This document shows positions 47,335-54,575 of a stretch of DNA of 64,000 nt, piece after piece. Under the pieces are notes generated by a model. It worked only from the letters and a program-made list of their open reading frames with translations, did not search any database and was not told the DNA's origin. The position numbers and the translations under genes are program-made. Numbering within the stretch: position 1 is the stretch's first letter; each line of letters opens with the position of its first letter. This DNA is from JAOBAU01 sp034667465 (GTDB taxonomy: Bacteria > Acidobacteriota > Thermoanaerobaculia > Gp7-AA8): positions 299,235-363,234 of the forward strand of contig JAXDJV010000013.1 in the NCBI GenBank assembly GCA_034667465.1, in the 5' to 3' direction.

Positions 47335-49713
47335 TTAGTGCCGAAGCGTCGTGTCGAACAGTTTCAGAATGCGCTTGTACTCATCGGCCCAGCTCGTTCC
47401 CTCGATGAAGCCGTGATTCTCGACCGGGTACGCCGCCACTTCCCAGTTCTCTTTCCGCAATTCGATCAGCCGCTGCGCGAGACGCACCGTGTCCTGAAAA
47501 TGCACGTTCGTATCGACCATGCCGTGACAGATGAGCAGCGAGCCCTGCAGTCCGTCGGCGAAGTAAATCGGCGACGAGTGGCGATACGCGTCGGGATCGC
47601 TCTGCGGATTGTTGAGGATGTTCGACGTGTACGGCACGTTGTAATGCGCCCAGTCGGTGACCGGCCGCAACGCAGCGCCGGCGGCGAAGACGCCGGGACG
47701 GGTGAACATCGCCATCAGCGTGATGAACCCGCCGTAACTGCCGCCGTAGATGCCGATCCGTTTCGCGTCGACGCCGTGCTCCGACACGAGCCATTGCGCG
47801 GCGTCGACCTGATCGTCGAGATCTTTGCCGCCCATGCGATCGTAGATCGCCGTGCGCCAGTCGCGGCCGTAACCGGCCGAGCCGCGATAGTCGAGATCGA
47901 GCACGACGTAGCCGCGTTCCATCAGCAGGTGATGAAACATGAACTCGTGCTGATAGTAAGACCAGCCGCGATGGACGTTCTGCAGATAGCCGGCGCCGTG
48001 CACGAAGATCACCGCCGGTCCGCCGCGCACGAAATCGCGCGGCTTGTAGATGCGCGCCGGAATCTGCGCGCCGTCGCGCGCGGGAACGTTGACGATCGGC
48101 GGATCAAGCCATTCGCGCGATGCGAACTCCGGCGATGGCGACGTCGTGACGCGCAGCGGCGTGGCATCGGCACGTGACGCCTGGAGATAAAGCTCCGGCG
48201 GTTTCGTCGCGTACGACCAGATGTCGGCGAGCGTCGTGCCGTCCGGCGACGCGACCGCTTCGTGCATCCCCGCGACGGTCGTCAGCCGCACGCGCGAGCC
48301 GCCGGCGATCGGCAGCCGATAGATGTGATGTTCGTGCAGGCTCGCTTCGCTCGTCGTCAGCACGAACGACTTCCCGTCATTCGCCAGCTGCGCCGCGATC
48401 ACTTCCCACTTGCCATCCGTCAGCTGCTTCGTCGCGCCGCCCGCCCACGCAACCGTGTAGAGATGCGCGAAACCATTCGCTTCCGAGACGAACCAGATCG
48501 TGGCGTTGTCGCGCAGCCAGCCGGCGTCGGTCGCCGCGGCGTTGTTCACCCACGCCGGATCGTGCATCGTCACGACGATGCGCGACTTCGCGGTCGCAGG
48601 GTCGTACGCGAGCAGCCAGCGATCCTTGTTGTCGCTGGCGCGAAGATCGATGAGCGCCTTCGTTCCGTCGTCGGACCAGAGGAGTTGCTCGATGCCGACG
48701 GCGCGCGATTTCCCCTCGTCGTCGCGCCCCGCCGTCATCCCGAGCGTAGCGAGGGATCCGGGTGTGTGGTGCACGATGCCGTCGCCTGCCACCGGATCGA
48801 CGCCGAAGTCGATCCACGTCTGCTCGCCGGTCGCGACGTCGAGCCGCGCCAGCTTCGTCGCCGGCAGTTCGTCGCCGACCTTCTGCCGCGACGGAATCGT
48901 TTCCGTGTACGCACTGGCCGTCACGTAATCGGGAACGATCGTCTTCTTTCCCTTCGCCGGTTCCGTCCGCAGAAACGCCAGCACCGATTTGCCGTCAGGC
49001 GCCAGCTCGAGATCGGTCACCGACTGTTTCGCTTCGAGCTTGAACGGCTTGCGCGGATGCTCGCGCCGCTCGCGCTCTTTCTCTTCATCCTTTTCCTTCG
49101 CGCGGCGGTCGACGGTACCGATCAGCGTTCGCTCTTCGGCTTCGAGCCATTTCTGACTCTCGGTTTTCTTCTTGTCCTTCTCTTCGAAAAGGTCAATGTA
49201 CGGACCTTTGTCGTCGGCGCCGTTGATGTTGGTCAGCTGCTCGACGCTGCCATCTTCGAGCGAAACGACGAAGAGATTGCTGTCGCGGACGAACGCGATG
49301 TGCCGCTCGTCGCGCGTGAACCGCGGACTCGATTCCGCGGCGGTGGTCGAAGTCAGGTTGCGATGTTTCGCACCGTCGTACAACACGACGTCGTCATCGT
49401 CGATGTAGACGGCGCGGCGGCGATCGCGCGTCCAGTGGGCTTCCTCCGGCGGCGCATCCTTCGCTTCATCGATCGACAGCTTTCGGAGATTGCGGCCGTC
49501 GCGATCGACCACGTATGTGTCGAAGTCCGCTTCGAGCGGACGCGTTCGTTCCTTCCATTCGAAGAAGACGCGCCGGCTGTCGGGTGACCAGCGGACGCTG
49601 CGCGGTTGATAGCCGAGGAGTTCCGGATCGCGCGTCAGCCAGTCGACGGTCAACTGCTGGGCGGAGGCGGTGAGCGCGAACAGCAGAACGACGGCGGCGA
49701 TCGCTGCGCGCAT
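47335..49713 (-). CDS. Secreted S9-family serine peptidase (prolyl oligopeptidase/DPP-IV type)
   Basis: 792 residues, signal peptide MRAAIAAVVLLFALTASA. The N-terminal beta-propeller (about 25-520) uses repeats such as GYQPRSVRWSPDSRRVFFEW and ESSPRFTRDERHIAFVRDSN. The C-terminal alpha/beta-hydrolase has catalytic Ser in GIYGGSYGGFITLMAM, Asp in LLICHGMVDTNVHF and His in YPVENHGFIEGTSW. It cleaves peptides near Pro or other small residues in the periplasm. Residues about 317-326 (PGSLATLGMT) are encoded by half of an intergenic palindrome, inside the propeller. The start overlaps the stop of the dehydratase gene by 1 bp. Confidence 0.95.
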   Translation of the reverse strand: MRAAIAAVVLLFALTASAQQLTVDWLTRDPELLGYQPRSVRWSPDSRRVFFEWKERTRPLEADFDTYVVDRDGRNLRKLSIDEAKDAPPEEAHWTRDRRRAVYIDDDDVVLYDGAKHRNLTSTTAAESSPRFTRDERHIAFVRDSNLFVVSLEDGSVEQLTNINGADDKGPYIDLFEEKDKKKTESQKWLEAEERTLIGTVDRRAKEKDEEKERERREHPRKPFKLEAKQSVTDLELAPDGKSVLAFLRTEPAKGKKTIVPDYVTASAYTETIPSRQKVGDELPATKLARLDVATGEQTWIDFGVDPVAGDGIVHHTPGSLATLGMTAGRDDEGKSRAVGIEQLLWSDDGTKALIDLRASDNKDRWLLAYDPATAKSRIVVTMHDPAWVNNAAATDAGWLRDNATIWFVSEANGFAHLYTVAWAGGATKQLTDGKWEVIAAQLANDGKSFVLTTSEASLHEHHIYRLPIAGGSRVRLTTVAGMHEAVASPDGTTLADIWSYATKPPELYLQASRADATPLRVTTSPSPEFASREWLDPPIVNVPARDGAQIPARIYKPRDFVRGGPAVIFVHGAGYLQNVHRGWSYYQHEFMFHHLLMERGYVVLDLDYRGSAGYGRDWRTAIYDRMGGKDLDDQVDAAQWLVSEHGVDAKRIGIYGGSYGGFITLMAMFTRPGVFAAGAALRPVTDWAHYNVPYTSNILNNPQSDPDAYRHSSPIYFADGLQGSLLICHGMVDTNVHFQDTVRLAQRLIELRKENWEVAAYPVENHGFIEGTSWADEYKRILKLFDTTLRH
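48734..48762. repeat. Palindromic repeat arm inside a coding sequence, copy 6
   Basis: GTCATCCCGAGCGTAGCGAG then GGATCCGGG, identical to the left arm of copy 7 in intergenic DNA. Here it is a single arm of about 29 bp, in frame within the S9 peptidase gene. Confidence 0.85.
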
Positions 49714-50681
49714 CAGAGACCGATCAGCTCCGCGAACTTCTTCAGATCGATGTTCCCGCCGGAAACGACGGCCACGATCGGACCTTCGCCGGCGCGGCCG
49801 GAAAGCGCCGCGGCGACGCCGAGCGCGCCGGCTCCTTCGCTGATCACACGCGTTTTTTCGGCGACCATCCGCATCGCCGCTTTCACTTCATCGAGCGACA
49901 CGACGATCGTGCCGTCGACGACGTCGCGCAAGCGTTCCCACATGCGCGGAAAGATGCTCTTCCCGCCGGCGCCGTCGACGAACGACGCTTCCCACTTCTC
50001 GAATACGCGCGGCGCATTCGCTTCGAAAGACATCGCGCCGGGCGCGGCCGTCTCCGGCTCCGCACCAATGACGCGAACGTGCGGTGCGAGCGCTTTCGTG
50101 GCGCTGCCGACGCCGGTGATCAGGCCGCCGCCGCCGATGGCGGTGATGATCGTCTTCACGTTCGGCAGATCCTCGAGGATCTCGATACCGAGCGTGGCGT
50201 TGCCGGCGATGAAATCGTGATCGTCGAACGGATGGACGAACGTCCCTTCGACTCCGGGGAACGCGCGCGCTTCCATCGCGTTCCAGCAGGCATCGAACGG
50301 CGCCTTGACGATCTTCGCGCCGAGCTTGCGCATCCGCTCGATCTTCGTCTCCGGCGCCGTCTCGATGGTGACGACCGTGCAGGCGACGCCGAGCTCGCGC
50401 GCCGCGAATGCGACGCCCTGGCCGGCGTTGCCGGCGCTGATCGTCCAGACGCCGCGCTGTCGTTCTTCAGGCGACAGCAGCGCCACGGCGTTCGCCGCGC
50501 CGCGCAGCTTGAACGCGTTGATCGGCTGCAGATTCTCGAGCTTCAGCCAGATCTCCGGCGCGGCGGTGTCGTGGCGCAAACGGATCAGCGGCGTGCGTGT
50601 GATGACGCCGCGAATGCGGTCGTGAGCGGCGCGGATGTCTTGGAGCGTGACGGGACGAACGGGCGGGGCGGCGACTGACAT
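49713..50681 (-). CDS. Threonine/serine dehydratase-like PLP enzyme
   Basis: 322 residues, fold-type II PLP enzyme. PLP Lys in NAFKLRGAANAV, phosphate-loop GGGGLITG, SAGNAGQGVAFAARELGVAC, and the C-terminal VVSGGNIDLKKF. This matches the short threonine dehydratase/serine racemase type without the ACT regulatory domain. It likely deaminates threonine or serine to the 2-oxo acid. Coupling to the S9 peptidase could mean use of amino acids from peptides. A TACAAT box lies 7 nt before the ATG. Confidence 0.92.
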   Translation of the reverse strand: MSVAAPPVRPVTLQDIRAAHDRIRGVITRTPLIRLRHDTAAPEIWLKLENLQPINAFKLRGAANAVALLSPEERQRGVWTISAGNAGQGVAFAARELGVACTVVTIETAPETKIERMRKLGAKIVKAPFDACWNAMEARAFPGVEGTFVHPFDDHDFIAGNATLGIEILEDLPNVKTIITAIGGGGLITGVGSATKALAPHVRVIGAEPETAAPGAMSFEANAPRVFEKWEASFVDGAGGKSIFPRMWERLRDVVDGTIVVSLDEVKAAMRMVAEKTRVISEGAGALGVAAALSGRAGEGPIVAVVSGGNIDLKKFAELIGL

Positions 50682-50688
50682 GGCGGCG

Positions 50689-50694
50689 ATTGTA
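50689..50694 (-). promoter_or_regulatory. TACAAT -10-like box before the dehydratase gene
   Basis: TACAAT followed by CGCCGCC (7 nt) and ATG on the minus strand. Located in the 36-bp gap to the upstream PRC-barrel gene. Suggests a leaderless start of the dehydratase-peptidase operon. Confidence 0.5.
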
Positions 50695-50717
50695 AGGGAC
50701 CGCCGCGACGCACCGCG

Positions 50718-51008
50718 TTACTGCATCGCCCGCAACTCTTCGAGCGAGCAGCGCAGCCGCGGCTCGCGTTCGTTGGTGATGTCGAGCTGCTGCCACGGGA
50801 TGCGCAGCGGCTTGCGACCGCGAAAGCCGATCAAACGACCGACCGACATTCCGAGGCGTTCGAGCACGGCGGCCGGACCGACGTGATATTCGAAGACGAA
50901 ACAGTGCATCCCTTCCGTTCGCGCGTGGACACTCGCCACCCGTCCGATGCTCCTGCCGTGCGAGTCGTGCACCTGTGCTCCGATGAGGTGCTGCACGCGG
51001 ATCTTCAC
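50718..51008 (-). CDS. PRC-barrel-like protein, downstream of an NRAMP transporter
   Basis: 96 residues from the GTG at 51008, which overlaps the stop of the preceding gene by GTGA. The start of the open frame is further upstream but not homologous. Blocks: MKIRVQHLIGAQVHDSHGRS, IGRVASVHARTEGMHCFVFE, YHVGPAAVLERLGMS, FRGRKPLRIPWQQLDITNER. The pattern of short strands with GxxIGRV fits a PRC-barrel. It is the last gene of a four-gene operon with an NRAMP-like transporter and may be a cytoplasmic partner or sensor. Confidence 0.65.
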   Translation of the reverse strand: MKIRVQHLIGAQVHDSHGRSIGRVASVHARTEGMHCFVFEYHVGPAAVLERLGMSVGRLIGFRGRKPLRIPWQQLDITNEREPRLRCSLEELRAMQ

Positions 51009-51382
51009 TCTTCTTCCTTTCCGCCGGGAAGGTGCTCGACGACGTGCATTCCGAGCCACTTTTCCCAGTCGAAGGCCGGCGTCTCGGTCGCATCGATGCT
51101 GAGCTTGATGTAACGCTCCGTCACCTCCTCGACCGCCGACCACTGCACGACCTGACGCGCCGTCTTGCGCACCGACCAGCGACGCAGCCATTCGAGGAGC
51201 GCGAGCAGCCGCGGATGAAGGCGCTCGGCGAGCACGACGAATCCAAGCTCGAACGAATCGACGCGCGGCGGCGAGCCGTCGGAGAGCTCGAGCAGCACGC
51301 CGTCGACGCGTCCCATCTCCGTGCAGTCGCGATCGATCAGCTGTTTGTCCATCACGTCGCGGGCGAGATCGAGCTCGTGCAT
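51005..51382 (-). CDS. PRC-barrel-like protein adjacent to NRAMP transporter
   Basis: 125 residues from the ATG at 51382, which overlaps the NRAMP stop (TGATG). MHELDLARDVMDKQLIDRDC and TEMGRVDGVLLELSDGSPPR resemble PRC-barrel starts (RDVxDKxxxDxxGxxxGRVDG). Further blocks: VLAERLHPRLLALLEWLRRW and WEKWLGMHVVEHLPGG. PRC-barrels are small adaptor domains found with ribosome-maturation and photosynthetic proteins. Here the tight coupling indicates a role with the transporter, perhaps metal sensing. Confidence 0.65.
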   Translation of the reverse strand: MHELDLARDVMDKQLIDRDCTEMGRVDGVLLELSDGSPPRVDSFELGFVVLAERLHPRLLALLEWLRRWSVRKTARQVVQWSAVEEVTERYIKLSIDATETPAFDWEKWLGMHVVEHLPGGKEEE

Positions 51383-52599
51383 CACGTCCCTCCGATGAAG
51401 GCCAGCGGAATGGAAACGATGGCGAGGACGAACGAGACGATGACGATCATCACGACGATCGCATTCGAGAACCAGCCGTTGCAGTTCGTGCCGAGCAGCC
51501 GGCGATCGTTCATCAGCAGGAGAAACGGGATGGTGACGAACGGCAGCACGGCGGCATTGATCACCATCGTGAAGAGCGTCAGCTTCAGCGGATCGATGCC
51601 GGCGGCGATGATGAGCGCGGAGAGAAAAATCGCGACGGTATAGGTCAGCGAGAAGCGAGCGTCTTCGCGCGGGTGGAGGTCCTCACCCCAGTTCCAGCCG
51701 AACGTTTGCGACGTCGCGTACGCGAGCGAGAGCGCTACTTCGAGCGCGGCGCCGAGACAGGCGATTCCCATCGACGCCGCAAAAAGCACGAAGCCCCAGA
51801 ACGGGAAGGCATCGGTCAGCATCGCCGCCGCCTGGTTGTAATCGCTGACGTGAATGCCGCGCGGCGCGAGCACCATCGCCGCAACGACGAGCGCGCCGAG
51901 CGCAATCGCACTGCCGAACGTCATGCCGATGACGGAGATGCCGCGGTTCACCGCGACGTACGACTTGTCCCACTTGTCTTCGACCGCGCCGGATGAATAG
52001 AAGTAGAAGAGGTACGGCGCGATGACAGAGCCGATGATGCTGACGGCGATGAACCAGTAGGTCGCGCCGTCGTGTGACGGGAGCGTCGGCCGCGCGCCTG
52101 CCGCCACCTGGTGCAGCGGCGGATGATGGACGACCGCGGCGACGACGAAACAGAGCGTGATCAGGCCGAGGAGCGAGGTGCTGTTCTCGATTGCGCTGAA
52201 GGTGGCGCGCCAGAGGAAGAGCCAGATCACGATCGCCACCGGAAACGCCCACCACTGAAAACCGATGCCGGTGACGAGCTGCAGCGCGAAGGAGATGCCG
52301 CCGATCTCCGCGCCGAGCACGAGCAGATGCACGAGCGTGAGAATGACGAACGGCCCGAGCCAGAACGAAAAGCCGAGATGATCGCGAATGGCCGACGGAA
52401 GAGCCTTGCCTGATACGGCCGCGAAACGTCCCGACATCTCGACGAGGAAGATCACCAGAATCGTCGCGAAGAGCAGCGACCAGATCAGCTGAAAGCGAAA
52501 CCGCGCGCCGGCCTGCGCGGAGGTGGCGAGATTGCCGACGTCGAAGAAGCCGCCGACGGCGGTCAGAATGCCGAGCGCCAGCTGGAGTGCTTTCTTCAC
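51382..52599 (-). CDS. Divergent NRAMP-family divalent metal transporter
   Basis: 405 residues from the GTG at 52599, overlapping the upstream lipoprotein stop by GTGA. About 11 membrane helices. TM1 has FFDVGNLATSAQAG where NRAMPs have DPGN; Asp20 and Asn23 are kept but Pro is Val. TM6 has IGSVIAPYLFYFYSSG (Ala194-Pro-Tyr196) where canonical NRAMPs have Met-Pro-His. Loss of the TM6 Met is a hallmark reported for NRAMP-related Mg transporters, so the ion may be Mg or Mn and not Fe. This is inference. Operon order: lipoprotein, transporter, two PRC-like proteins. Confidence 0.85.
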   Translation of the reverse strand: MKKALQLALGILTAVGGFFDVGNLATSAQAGARFRFQLIWSLLFATILVIFLVEMSGRFAAVSGKALPSAIRDHLGFSFWLGPFVILTLVHLLVLGAEIGGISFALQLVTGIGFQWWAFPVAIVIWLFLWRATFSAIENSTSLLGLITLCFVVAAVVHHPPLHQVAAGARPTLPSHDGATYWFIAVSIIGSVIAPYLFYFYSSGAVEDKWDKSYVAVNRGISVIGMTFGSAIALGALVVAAMVLAPRGIHVSDYNQAAAMLTDAFPFWGFVLFAASMGIACLGAALEVALSLAYATSQTFGWNWGEDLHPREDARFSLTYTVAIFLSALIIAAGIDPLKLTLFTMVINAAVLPFVTIPFLLLMNDRRLLGTNCNGWFSNAIVVMIVIVSFVLAIVSIPLAFIGGT

Positions 52600-53000
52600 T
52601 TCGCCGCATCCTCGGCGATCTCGCTGAGTTGTTTCCCCGCATCCGCGAGCTCCCGTGAATCGCGCGCAACGCGAGCGCGGTCGTTCGCTTCGATCGCGCC
52701 GCGCATCGATGACGAAGATGCCTGCGCGGCGGCGAGCTGTTTCAGCACCGCGTTGCGCAACAGCGGTGACGCATCCGATTCGCGCACGCTCTTCGTCGTC
52801 TTGTCGAATTCGTCCGCGGCCGCATCGAGACTCTTTTCGACGTAGGCGCGCGGTACGCTGTTGGCCGACCACTTCTCGGCGATCATCGCCAGCCCCGACA
52901 TCCACGACGCCGGTGCGTCGAGCGACTTCGCGAGCTTCGCATCCGGCGACTGTCCGCTGCACGCCGCGACGAGGATTCCAATGACAGCGAATCTGCGCAC
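52596..53000 (-). CDS. Small helical lipoprotein, first gene of the NRAMP operon
   Basis: 134 residues. Lipobox GILVAACSGQSPD (Cys15). The mature part is alpha-helical: LDAAADEFDKTTKSVRESDA, LLRNAVLKQLAAAQASSSSM and ADAGKQLSEIAEDAAK. I do not recognise the family. Its stop overlaps the NRAMP start by 4 bp, so it may be an accessory, but soluble periplasmic helices are too general for a role to be assigned. Divergent from the SRPBCC gene, 71 bp apart. Confidence 0.78.
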   Translation of the reverse strand: MRRFAVIGILVAACSGQSPDAKLAKSLDAPASWMSGLAMIAEKWSANSVPRAYVEKSLDAAADEFDKTTKSVRESDASPLLRNAVLKQLAAAQASSSSMRGAIEANDRARVARDSRELADAGKQLSEIAEDAAK

Positions 53001-53071
53001 GGCTGAGGCCGGAGCAATGGTTCTGCCAACCGGGCACAGGTCATGCCTCCATCGACCGCGGAGGAGCTTCG

Positions 53072-53785
53072 ATGGACTCGCACAATCTCGCGCAACGCAT
53101 CACCGCCGCCAATCCGAACGTCAGCAATCCGGAGCGCTGGCTCTCAGTCGTTGCCGGCGCCGCGATCGCAACGTATGGACTGACGCGGCGCAACATCAGC
53201 GGCATCGTGCTCGCCGCGGTCGGCAGCGGCCTCGTCTGGCGCGGCGCGAGCGGACACTGCGCCGTTTATGAATCGCTCGGCATCTCTACCGCGTCGGACT
53301 CGGCGAGTCGTGGCGACAACGTCAGCGTCCCGTACGGCCGCGGCGTTCGCGTCGAGCAGTCGGTGACGATCGACGTCCCTGCCGAACAGCTCTACACGTT
53401 CTGGCGAGACTTCCAGAACCTGCCGCGGTTCATGAATCATCTGCAGTCGGTCAAAGTCATCGACGACAGACGTTCGCACTGGGTTGCGAAAGGGCCGGCC
53501 GGCAGTGATGCGGAATGGGACGCCGAGATCATCAACGAAATCCCGAACGAGCTGATCGGCTGGCGTTCCGTGGAAGGCTCCCAGGTCGATAACGCCGGTT
53601 CCGTTCACTTCAGCACCGCTGCGAACGGCGGCGGCACGGTCGTAAAAGTCGTCCTTCGCTACGATCCGCCGGCCGGCAAAGTCGGCGCCGCAATCGCAAA
53701 GCTGTTCGGCGAAGACCCGGCGCACCAGGTGTCGGAAGAGTTGCGCACGTTCAAACAGCTGATGGAGACAGGGATCGCGGCGTGA
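53072..53785 (+). CDS. SRPBCC (polyketide cyclase/START-like) protein with N-terminal DUF2892-like helices
   Basis: 237 residues. Residues about 20-70 (NPERWLSVVAGAAIATYGLT and ISGIVLAAVGSGLVWRGASG) are two hydrophobic segments of the YgaP/DUF2892 kind. From about 95 a helix-grip domain begins: VEQSVTIDVPAEQLYTFWRD, FQNLPRFMNHLQSVKVIDDR, SHWVAKGPAGSDAEWDAEII, PNELIGWRSVEGSQVDNAGS. Domain pairs like this occur widely in soil bacteria and may bind hydrophobic ligands at the membrane. GGAGGAGC precedes the ATG. Its last 35 bases overlap the convergent methyltransferase gene. Confidence 0.85.
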   Translation: MDSHNLAQRITAANPNVSNPERWLSVVAGAAIATYGLTRRNISGIVLAAVGSGLVWRGASGHCAVYESLGISTASDSASRGDNVSVPYGRGVRVEQSVTIDVPAEQLYTFWRDFQNLPRFMNHLQSVKVIDDRRSHWVAKGPAGSDAEWDAEIINEIPNELIGWRSVEGSQVDNAGSVHFSTAANGGGTVVKVVLRYDPPAGKVGAAIAKLFGEDPAHQVSEELRTFKQLMETGIAA

Positions 53786-54554
53786 AGCGCAGCACATCGA
53801 GCGCGAGCGTGACCTGTCGCGCGCTGGCGTCGCGCGGGCGATAGGTCGCGACGAGAATGTCGCGCGCTGATTCATCGTCGAGCTGCGCGACGGTCGACAC
53901 TCGCGTCTGATCGACGAACTCGAAGCGATTCGCGAAGGTCTCGATCGTTCGCGCCACGCGATCGCGATTCGCGACGCCTCGCAATTCGCCGAGATCCTCG
54001 GGGGCGGAGACGGCGACGAACATCGTGCCGCCTGGCGCGATGACGCGATGCAGTTCATCGACGTTCATTCGTCCGGTGATCGACAGCACGACGTCGAACG
54101 AATGGTCCTCGTACGGGAGAAAACGATCGGCATTGCCGACGACCCAGGTGCAATCGCGATAGCGCTTCGCCGCCGCTTCGATCGCGGCGGTGGAGATGTC
54201 GATGCCGTGTGATTCGGCGCCGGTCGCCGCTGCGAGCGCACCGAGGTAGTAACCCTCGCCGCAACCTGAATCGAGAATCGATTTCGGCGCGAGCGGCGCG
54301 ACAAGCTCGACGATCCGCGCACGCAGCGGATCGGCGAATCCGCGATCGAGAAAACGTCGACGCGCGGCAACCGCCTCCGCGGAGTCGCCAGGATTTTTCG
54401 AGCGCCGTTCCTGCGGCTGCAGCAGATTCACGTAGCCGCTGCGCGCGATGTCGAACGAATGTCCGCGCCAGCAGGCGAAGCTCCGCTCATCGCTCGCAAG
54501 CGGCTGACGACAATCGCGGACCGTACACAGGAGCGTCACCAAATCGGGCGACAT
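53751..54554 (-). CDS. 23S rRNA guanine-N1 methyltransferase-like (RlmA family)
   Basis: 267 residues from the ATG at 54554; the upstream frame runs through the divergent gene. N-terminal zinc site LLCTVRDCRQPL with SFACWRGHSFDIARSGYVNL, typical of RlmA proteins. ILDSGCGEGYYLGALAAATG is the SAM-binding loop, followed by HGIDIST and the methyltransferase core VVLSITGRMNVDELHRVIAP. RlmA(I) methylates G745 of 23S rRNA in E. coli and RlmA(II) G748 in Gram-positives; which base is modified here cannot be read. Confidence 0.9.
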   Translation of the reverse strand: MSPDLVTLLCTVRDCRQPLASDERSFACWRGHSFDIARSGYVNLLQPQERRSKNPGDSAEAVAARRRFLDRGFADPLRARIVELVAPLAPKSILDSGCGEGYYLGALAAATGAESHGIDISTAAIEAAAKRYRDCTWVVGNADRFLPYEDHSFDVVLSITGRMNVDELHRVIAPGGTMFVAVSAPEDLGELRGVANRDRVARTIETFANRFEFVDQTRVSTVAQLDDESARDILVATYRPRDASARQVTLALDVLRFTPRSLSPSAV

Positions 54555-54562
54555 CGTACGGC

Positions 54563-54568
54563 TACAAT
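54563..54568 (+). promoter_or_regulatory. TACAAT -10-like box before the first gluzincin-TPR gene
   Basis: TACAAT with TCGGCGC (7 nt) before the ATG at 54576. Only 21 bp separate this gene from the divergent methyltransferase gene, so the promoter must lie within or over the neighbouring coding sequence. Confidence 0.5.
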
Positions 54569-54575
54569 TCGGCGC

